Source: Rhizaria sp. SCN 62-66
Lineage: Eukaryota; Rhizaria, unplaced
Direction: 5' to 3'
Length of the DNA stretch: 58,071 bases
NCBI GenBank assembly: GCA_001724265.1
Contig: MEDY01000397.1
Coordinates: 1 to 58,071, forward strand
The notes beneath the pieces were generated by a model. The model was not told where the DNA came from, made no database searches, and was given only the letters and a program-made list of their open reading frames with translations. The translations under genes and the position numbers were made by a program. Shown piece by piece: positions 50,711-58,071 of the stretch (positions are counted from its first letter, which is position 1; every line of letters begins with the position of its first letter).

Positions 50711-53700
50711 ATGCCTCCTCCGCCGTACATGCACCACAGGCATCCAACCTCAGCCGCTGCCTACGGTGCCGCGATGCAACAACAGCACCCGCAGCAGCTG
50801 CAGCAGTACCAGCAGCAGCTCCTCGCCACCCCGCCCCACCCACAGACCGCGTCTCTCACTTCCGTCGCAGCCGCCGCCGCCGCCTCCGCCGCCGTCGGCC
50901 ACAGCCACGGTCACGGTCACCACGGCCACCACCACTCTGCCGGTGTGTACGGCATGGGTGGCGCGGGCGACGACGACAGCGACAACGACAACTCCGACGG
51001 CGACGACGCCGATGCACGTCAACGCCGTAGGGCGCCGTGGACGGACGAAGAGGATGCCCTGTTGCAGTCGCTTGTGGACGAAAACGGCGGACCCACTGTA
51101 CGTGTTGTCTGATATAACGCATCAAATAACACATCTCACTCACGCTGCATATATCTTTGCTATTATATGCTTTGATTGCTGTATTCACTCCTTAGGCACT
51201 CGCTATGCATCGTCTCACGCCGTTACACAACCTTTTCATTTTGTCCGTTTCGCTTTATTTCGCTTGTTTTTGCTCGTTTTAAACTTGTTTTACACTCGGA
51301 ACGTACTTCAACGCATATTTACACGACGCGCCACTTTAACTGTGCGATATATAATGCTATTGTTTCACCCTAACAGTCTGACCCCAAGAGCGTCAAGTGG
51401 CAGTTCGTCGCCCGCGCCCTGCCTGGCCGCCGGCCGAAGCAGTGCCGCGAACGGTGGCAGAACCTTCTTAACCAGGCGACGTCAAAGAACCCCTGGGACG
51501 ACGAAGAGGACTACCGTATCATCGACTTGCACCAACGGTTCGGCACCAAGTGGACTGAGTTCGCGAAGGAACTCCCCGGCCGCACGGAAAACACGATCAA
51601 AAACCGCTGGAACTCAACCTTACGGCGTGTGAATCGGTACGAGCAGCAGCTGCGCAAGTCCGGTGTCAGCGCTATCAAGCGGGACACCGAAGAGCAAGTA
51701 CTTTTTCGGTACTGCCGCATCGTCCGGCTCCAAACCGATGACTCTGCGCTGCCGTTGGACGCAGACGGCTTCACTTTAGTCACGGCTGACGGCGCTCAGT
51801 TGGCGCTCGCTACCGCCACCAAACGCAAGGGTGGCAAACCGTCAATGGGGCAGGCCGGCGGCTTAACTTCGAGCACGGGTCCCTCCTCGGCGGCGGCAGC
51901 GGCGGCAGGCCTGGGTGGTTCTGCTGGGCACGCGTCGTCAAGCCTCATCGCCACTGCCTCTGCGATTGCGTCCTCCCGTGACCGGGACCGCGGTGACCGT
52001 CTGAGTCTCGGCGGCAACAACAACAACAACAGCAACAGCAACAACAGCAACAGCAACAACATCAACAATGGCAATGCTGTCGTGACCGTGGGCGGCGGCC
52101 CGACCCCCGGCGGCTTGAATTACGCCCTGGCACAACAGTCTCAGCTCGGCAGCGGCGGTGGGAATGCGAGCGTGGCCAGTAGCACCGTGAGCGGCGGCGG
52201 TCTCGGCGGGTACCCCATCAGCAGCGCGGGCGGTGCCGGGAGCCACAACATCAACAATAACGCCCATGCTGGCGGCTACCCATCTCTGCTCGGCGGTGTC
52301 GGGCCCCCCCTGACGCCCCACGGCCCCTTCCTGCCCAGCCACGGCACCAACAGCACCACCAGCGCCAGCGGCGGCGGCGGCCACAGCCACGGCCACGGCA
52401 GTCACAGCGGGCTCGGCGGCCACCACCACCCTGGCCACCACGGCCACCACCACAGCCACAGTCACGGCGGCGCCAGCGGTCTTGGCCTCTCGTCTCTCAG
52501 CACACCAAACGGCTCGACTTCCGGCGGCTTGACTTCCGCGGCGGGCGGCTTAGGTTCCGTGACGGGGGTGACCGGCGCGTTCCCGACCCACTCGCCCGCA
52601 GGGCCCGGCCTCGTGGGAACCCATGTCGCTCACGGTCACCTCGCTCACGGTCACGGTGCCCACGGTCACGGGCACGGTACGCATGGCGTTCACGGTCACT
52701 CTGCGGTGTCGTCGTCGTTGACTGCGAGTCCTGCCGAGTCCACGACCGCGGCGACGGCAGCACCGGCGCTGTCGCACTCACAGTCTCACGCGCAGTCCCT
52801 GCACGGACCGACTGGCTCGGCCCACGGTCACTCGCACTCGCACAGTCACGGTGGCCACGGCCCTTTGTCTCTGCATTCACACGCGCATTCGCATTCGCAC
52901 CCACACTCACATGCACTCGCTGCTCACGGTCACAGCCACCTTGCCCACAGTCACCAAGCACAGACCCCAACCCCTTACAGCAGCAGCAATGGCAGTAATG
53001 CGGGCGCAGGACTCGGACTCACGGGTGCTGGCCCCACCGGATCCACAGGTACCACTGGATTTATCGGTCCTTCAGCACTCACGACCTCAGCGTCCAGCGG
53101 ACTCGGTGTCACCATGACGTCCTCCGTCTCCTCCTCTCTCCTCCCCAGTGTCGGCGCTGCCGGCGCTGGCGCTGGCACTGGCACTGGCGCGCTTGGTGGC
53201 GGTTCCACACCGTCGCGCCCTCTGTCCTCACTCTCGCAAGCCGCCGCGGCGTTCTCTGCCTCTGGCAACAACGTCGTCGCCGGCGGCGGCGGTGGTAATA
53301 ATCTCTCACTCGCTGCCGCCGCTGCCGCCGCCGCTGCCGCCGCCGCTGCCGCCGCCGCTGCTGCTGCCGCTGCTGGTAGTAACGGAGCACCGCCGACACC
53401 TACCTCGGCTGCGGGTGGCTTGACTTCCGGCGGCGCCGCTGGTCTGGGTCTCAGTGTTGGCGGGGTGAATGTGAATGTGACAGGGGGTGGTACTGCTAAC
53501 GGAGGAGGTTCAACACCAACGGCGTCACCGAAACATTCGACGCTCTCTCATTCCACCGCGAATGCGGCCACGGCGGCGGCAATGACGACGACACAGTCTC
53601 AGGCGGCGGCTCTGAGGGGCCGTGCCACCCCCGCTTCAATCCTGCTTTCTTCTAACAACAATAGCAATAACCCTAATAACAATAGTGCTGTGCACAGTGT

Positions 53701-54138
53701 CTCCGTCTCCGCCTCAGGCTCCCCGTTACCTGGCTCTCAACCATCTAATCAGCAGTCTAACAACATGAACAACAACATTGCCGTTGCTGGTGGTGGGAAT
53801 GTGACTGGCACCGGGACTGGCAGCGTCGCTGCAGTGTCCTTATCCCACCACCGCCGCCACGCCTCTTTCGGCTCCGGTCCGCTTTCGCTCGCCGCCGCCG
53901 CTGCGAGCAACATCGCCAATGGCGGTGGCAGTGGTGCGCCGAACTCGCTCCTGCTCTCCGCCGCTGCCGCCGGTCACCCCCCCATGGTTTCCGCAACCGG
54001 TGGTGCTCACAGTCACCTGGGCATGGTCGCGCTGAGCGGGGCGCATTCGCAGGGCCCCTCGCCGGCGGCTGCGATGTTGGCAACGGCGCAGCAGCAGCAA
54101 CAGCAGCAGTACAACCAACAGCAACAGCTGCAGCTTCA

Positions 54139-54169
<31 letters not shown>

Positions 54170-57163
54170 AGGCCGAGGAGTGCTTTGGGAGCTTTAGGCG
54201 TTTCCACTACCGCTGCTTCTAATGCTGCTATGTCCGGCTCTAGCGCGAGCCAGAATCAGAGCCACCAACAGCAGTATAGCTCGTCCCCAGTGCTACCAAG
54301 CGCGTTGTCCCGCGTCTCCTCTCTCGCCGACTCCATCGCCGCCGCTCATAGTACCAACGCCAACGCGGGGGGGCTCGGGCTCTCTAGCAACGGCGGCGGC
54401 GGCGGGGTCACGATCGGCGGCGCTGCGAGCGCTTTCCGCCCCTCCGGCGCCGCCGCCTCGGCCTCGGCCGCCGCCGCCGCCGCCTCCTCTGCTGCAACGG
54501 GCTCAGTGCCCGCGGGCAGCGGAGCCGGTGGGAGGAGCAGTGCAAATGGCCACTCGCAGTCACCGTTAGCGGCTTATGGGTCAATCTTGGGAGCCCGTGC
54601 TGCGTCACCTACAACCTCAGGCACATCCACATCCCTCAATAACAACACCAGTAGCGGCAGCAGCAACAACCACAACGTGAGTGGTAACACTGGTAGTAGT
54701 GGGCCGATGTCGCTGTTCTCGGCTGCTATGGGCACTCCCGCCTACGCGCTCGCCGCCGCCATCCCTTTGCCCACCCCTGCCCACGCCCACGGTCACTCCC
54801 ACAGTCACGCCCATGGGCACGGCCTCGCCCACGGTCACCACCATAGCGCACCGCTATTTTCACCGGGCCCGGGCCCCGGTGCCAGTCCGTTTTGCGCGAT
54901 CACCGCCACCGCGTTGGGCAGTAACTCTCTGCCCGGCGTCGGCATCGGCGGCGGCGTCGGCGGCTCTAACACTTCCGCAGCCACCGCCGCCACAAACGCG
55001 AACAACGCCGGGTCTGGTGTCGCGTTCACGGTTACAGCTGCGACCGCGAATAACAATAACAGCAACAGCAGCTCTAGCGGTACTTCCGCTGTCAATGGCC
55101 CTGCCGGCTCAACCTTGGTGCTCCCTGCCAACGCTAATCCTGCTGCTAACCCGACTGGCACGAGCAGCGTGTTCTCAGTGCAGTTCAAACAGGGCGCTAG
55201 TAACAACAACAACAACAGCGGCAGCAGCAGTAGCAGTAGCAGTGGTAACATCAACGCGAGCGCGCTTGGGTTCGGCATCACGCATTCAACGCCGATGCTC
55301 GGCCTCGGCGCTTCGGCCGGCTCAGTCGTTGGCGCGGGCGCCGGCGCTGGGCTGGGGCTACCAGTCGGCAGTGGGCTGTTCGCCACTCCAGCACTTGCCG
55401 GCCGCGGCGGCGGTAACAACAACGTGAATAACAATAACAACAACAACAACAACAAAACCGCTGCTGCTGCTGCTGCGGCTGCAGCAGCGGCTGGGGGGAA
55501 TGGAGGTGGAAATGGAAGTGGTGCGCCAGGATCGTCGCGGCCCCTTACACGCACTGGCTCCGCCACCGCTGCCGCCGCCGCCGCGACTACGACTGCTGCT
55601 GCAAACGACGCAGCAACCGCATCGCCATCCAACTCCGCCGCCGGTAGTAATATTGCTACCGTGAACGCAAGCGTGAATGTCACGAGTGCCGCCGGTACCA
55701 CTGGCCACGAGTTCTCGACGCCTCTGCCGCCGCGCCGCCGGTCGACGTTTTCGTCTAACGCGTCATCGCTGCCGGCGAGCGGCGCGAGCACCACCAGCGT
55801 CACGAGTACCATGAGTACCGCGCCCAATTCGAGCATAAACACCAGTGGGACATCGTCCGCCGTCCCGCCCTCTGCCGTCGCCGTCATGAGTACTGCTGCT
55901 AGTAGTAGCAACAACACAAACGCAAATGCGATGACGAGCGGTGTGAGCGGCGTGAATGGCGTGATTGGGACCCGCAGCAAGCGAAGTAATCCTGCCAAGG
56001 GGCCGGTGCCAGTGCTGCCAGGCGCGAGCACTGGACTCCGCTCCAGTCAAACCAACACGGTCTCACTCATCACCAGCAGTCAAGCCAACGCTTCTGCGGC
56101 GACCGCGGCCGCTACCAGTAGCGCGAGCAAGAGCAGCAGCGTGTCCCGTAGCGCTGTGTTGCCGGTAGTGCACTCGGTCCAGTCGGTGCCGTCGACCGGC
56201 AGCAGTGATACTGACCTCGATTCGCTGGACGCTGAAGGCAACATCAGCCATGTTAGCCACAGCAGCAGCGGCCATGCGAGTCATCAGCAGAGCGGCAACG
56301 GCCGCGGCCACAGTAGCACGAACAGGCGCAGCACTAGCGTTTTGCGCGTGGGCGCTGCGTCTGCTGTCTCTAACGCTGACATTTCTGCTGCTAACGGTGG
56401 GGATGCAGGTGACTGTGAGTGCGGCCAGTGTGGGTCCTGTGTTGCGCGCGCTCTGCCGCAGCCGCGGTCGCTACAGGATGCTTTTCTCAGCGCTGCCAAC
56501 GATGACGATGACGATGATGATGGAGACAGTAACTCAGCGAATAAGTCACGCCGTCATCAATATCATCGTCACAGCACTGGTCCGCTCCCACGTTCGCCGG
56601 TCACGGTGCTTGCCGCCGTCACCGCCGCCGCTGCCCACAGCAACGACACCAACCCGAGCAATCTCAGCAACAATAACACGGTGAGTACTGTTGCGAACGT
56701 GAACGCTGTCGCTGCCGCTGCTGCTGATGTTTCTCCTGTTTCTGCTTCTGCTTCTGCTGCTGCTGCTTCTGGTATTATTGGTGGGAATGAAGAGGAAGCG
56801 ACACGCCGTACGCGTGTCCGTGGCAGCAGCCGTCTCTCATCCTCGACGTCCTCTGTTGCTAATGCAAGCGCTCTCAATCTTCTTGCGATGACGCCGGCGG
56901 GCAAGAGCGAGGGCGTGCCTGAGAGCACCTCTTCGGGCGCTAGCACTGGCTCTGGCTCTGTTGTCTCTGGCAACAGCAGAGCTCGGAGTGCTTCTATCGC
57001 TCCTGCTGTTTCGACTTCGAGCGTTACTGCTGCTAGTGCTAGTGTAAGTGGGCCGCAGAGCAGTGCGAAGCGCCGTCGTCGTGCTGATGCGAGCAATGCC
57101 AGTGGTGCTGCTGCGGCGGCGGCGGCGGCGGGGGATGAGGACGTGATGCTGCCGCAACATTAA
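50711..57163 (+). CDS. Giant R2R3-type MYB DNA-binding protein
   Basis: Nuclear sequence-specific DNA-binding protein, 2057 aa. Exon 1 50711-51097, exon 2 51377-57163; donor GTACGT, acceptor CTAACAG, phase 0; the intron lies inside the first MYB repeat. Repeat 1: APWTDEEDALLQSLVDENGG...VKWQFVARALPGRRPKQCRERWQNLL; repeat 2: NPWDDEEDYRIIDLHQRFGT with KWTEFAKELPGRTENTIKNRWNSTL. The spaced Trp residues and the recognition helices (KQCRERW, NTIKNRW) are intact. Before the repeats lies a Gln/His-rich, acidic stretch; after them about 1850 residues of Gly, Ser, Ala, Asn, Gln and His homopolymers, including HGHSH repeats written largely with the word CACGGTCAC. No TAG occurs in this long frame. Stop TAA. 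Confidence 0.92.
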
Positions 57164-57401
57164 GCGATGTGACGCAGCGAAACACTTGACTCGCAACGTT
57201 TAGCCCACTCAGCGATTCCCACCGTGATGCCATTTTTCTATTCACATGTTGATAAGACTTTACGCTCACAACGAACGGAGTTCTGAGTGAAAAATTAAAT
57301 AAGATTTCGTTTGATAGTTAAATTTATAACGGTTAAGAATGATATAATACAATTCCCGGTCAATTTCTTGCTTTAATTTACCAGGCTTCAACCACATTTT
57401 C

Positions 57402-57662
57402 ATGCTGAGTCGGCTGTGGCCGCGTCGAATGTTCGATTTGCTGCTTGAGCATGACTCCAAATTTGAAGTCGATGACGTGCTAAACCAGGTATTTGCTCAT
57501 ATTCGTACGAAGAGAGCGCGCATTTTTATAAATGAGGAGTCTCCCCTGAGGACCCATTTAGTTCCCAGTGCTAAAAACGCTGTCGCTGCTGAGATGATGA
57601 TTCGAGCGCTAGCGGCGCTGCGGCGGCGGGTCATGAAGGCGCGATACTGCCGCATGTATTAA
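57402..57662 (+). CDS. Doubtful small ORF, 86 aa
   Basis: ATG 57402 (MLSRLWPRRMFDLLLEHDSK) to TAA 57660. Basic, helical, GC-richer than its surroundings, ending RRRVMKARYCRMY. Family not recognised. An acceptor-like ACCAG ends at 57384, so it could instead be part of a spliced transcript. Kept because of its composition only. Confidence 0.28.
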   Translation: MLSRLWPRRMFDLLLEHDSKFEVDDVLNQVFAHIRTKRARIFINEESPLRTHLVPSAKNAVAAEMMIRALAALRRRVMKARYCRMY

Positions 57663-57663
57663 T

Positions 57664-58071
57664 ACATTGCAACACACTAAGCGAGGCGAATGAAATACTT
57701 GAGTTGCAACAATTATTGAGTGATCGACCACAGTGTTGTTATTGCTGTCACAATGTTTGCAGTGAATACTAAATAAGATTTAGTTTGATAGGAGTCCAGT
57801 TTCCGACTAGGTCGTTATTAATGGATTAAATATCCATTAAATATTCATACAGTCCTGGCTTTTATTCCTATTCATAGTACTTGTACATGTTGTACTAGGA
57901 GCTTAAAAATACTAGTACTAGACTAGTACTTCCGTAATTACCAGGGTACATGTACGACATGTATTTAATACAATGTACCCCTGATGTAGAGGTTTATGAA
58001 AAAACGTGTTTTCCGCGATTTTCGCGCCTTGGTGCGCACTTTTCTATTTCACTACGAGCGAAATAGTCCAT
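57664..58071. other. AT-rich right end with clustered inverted repeats
   Basis: No gene. Short palindromes crowd the sequence: AGTACTAG-A-CTAGTACT at 57914-57930, GGGTACAT/ATGTACCC at 57944-57980, CGCGA-TTT-TCGCG at 58014-58026 and CTATTTC/GAAATAG at 58044-58066. It could be the edge of a mobile or foldback element, but no transposase or terminal repeat pair is visible within the window. Confidence 0.45.

Noticed and set aside
54835-56031. Long antisense ORF over the MYB gene (398 codons)
   Set aside because: A mirror of Ala/Gly/Asn/Ser codons giving Leu/Val/Pro runs; no domain or start context.

Overview
The window is nuclear DNA from a mitochondrion-bearing microbial eukaryote. It has spliceosomal introns, GC-rich exons, AT-rich spacers and heavy Asn, Gln, Ala, Ser and Gly homopolymers. 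Recognisable genes are conserved eukaryotic ones: ribosomal protein eS17, complex I NDUFA12, mitoribosomal mL49, an M17 leucine aminopeptidase, a CDC50 flippase subunit, an SLC35B-type transporter, an MFS transporter, an R2R3 MYB, a NOPCHAP1-like protein and a Nudix hydrolase. I cannot name the lineage from this sequence alone.

The main result is a non-standard nuclear genetic code. Eight in-frame TAG codons interrupt seven otherwise continuous genes (3991, 9209, 11085, 14346, 19438, 27485 minus, 41189 minus, 44816). Several lie inside or beside poly-Gln tracts. Every gene model ends at TAA (12) or TGA (6) and none at TAG, not counting two doubtful small ORFs. This fits UAG = glutamine with UAA and UGA kept as stops. 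Conceptual translation with the standard code breaks seven of the nineteen confident or fairly confident genes.

Splicing is also unusual. All but one of the 19 introns modelled start with GTACGT or GTACGC (the exception is GTACAT). The common eukaryotic donor GTAAGT occurs repeatedly inside exons and is not used. Several short DNA words (GTGACCGTGAGC, GGCTTAACTTCC, TGTAAGTGC and their complements) recur across unrelated genes, in different reading frames and on both strands, which points to selection or spread at the DNA level.

Layout: 1-2023 eS17 (partial) and NDUFA12, minus strand. 2828-12272 Nudix, a three-finger C2HC zinc protein and a large coiled-coil protein, plus strand. 13011-15689 mL49 and an unknown gene, divergent. 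16283-22943 three plus-strand genes: Ser/Asp/Ala-rich, membrane-anchored, and secreted. 23297-31806 a myristoylation-motif protein and the MFS transporter, minus. 33265-40007 the SLC35B-like transporter and a kelch protein, plus. 40280-41650 NOPCHAP1-like, minus. 42388-47556 a surface protein and leucine aminopeptidase, plus. 48504-49661 CDC50, minus. 50711-57163 the MYB, plus. 57164-58071 AT-rich with clustered inverted repeats. Two genes carry single-base frameshifts in homopolymer or microsatellite tracts, probably assembly errors. The genes are housekeeping or unknown and do not form one pathway.
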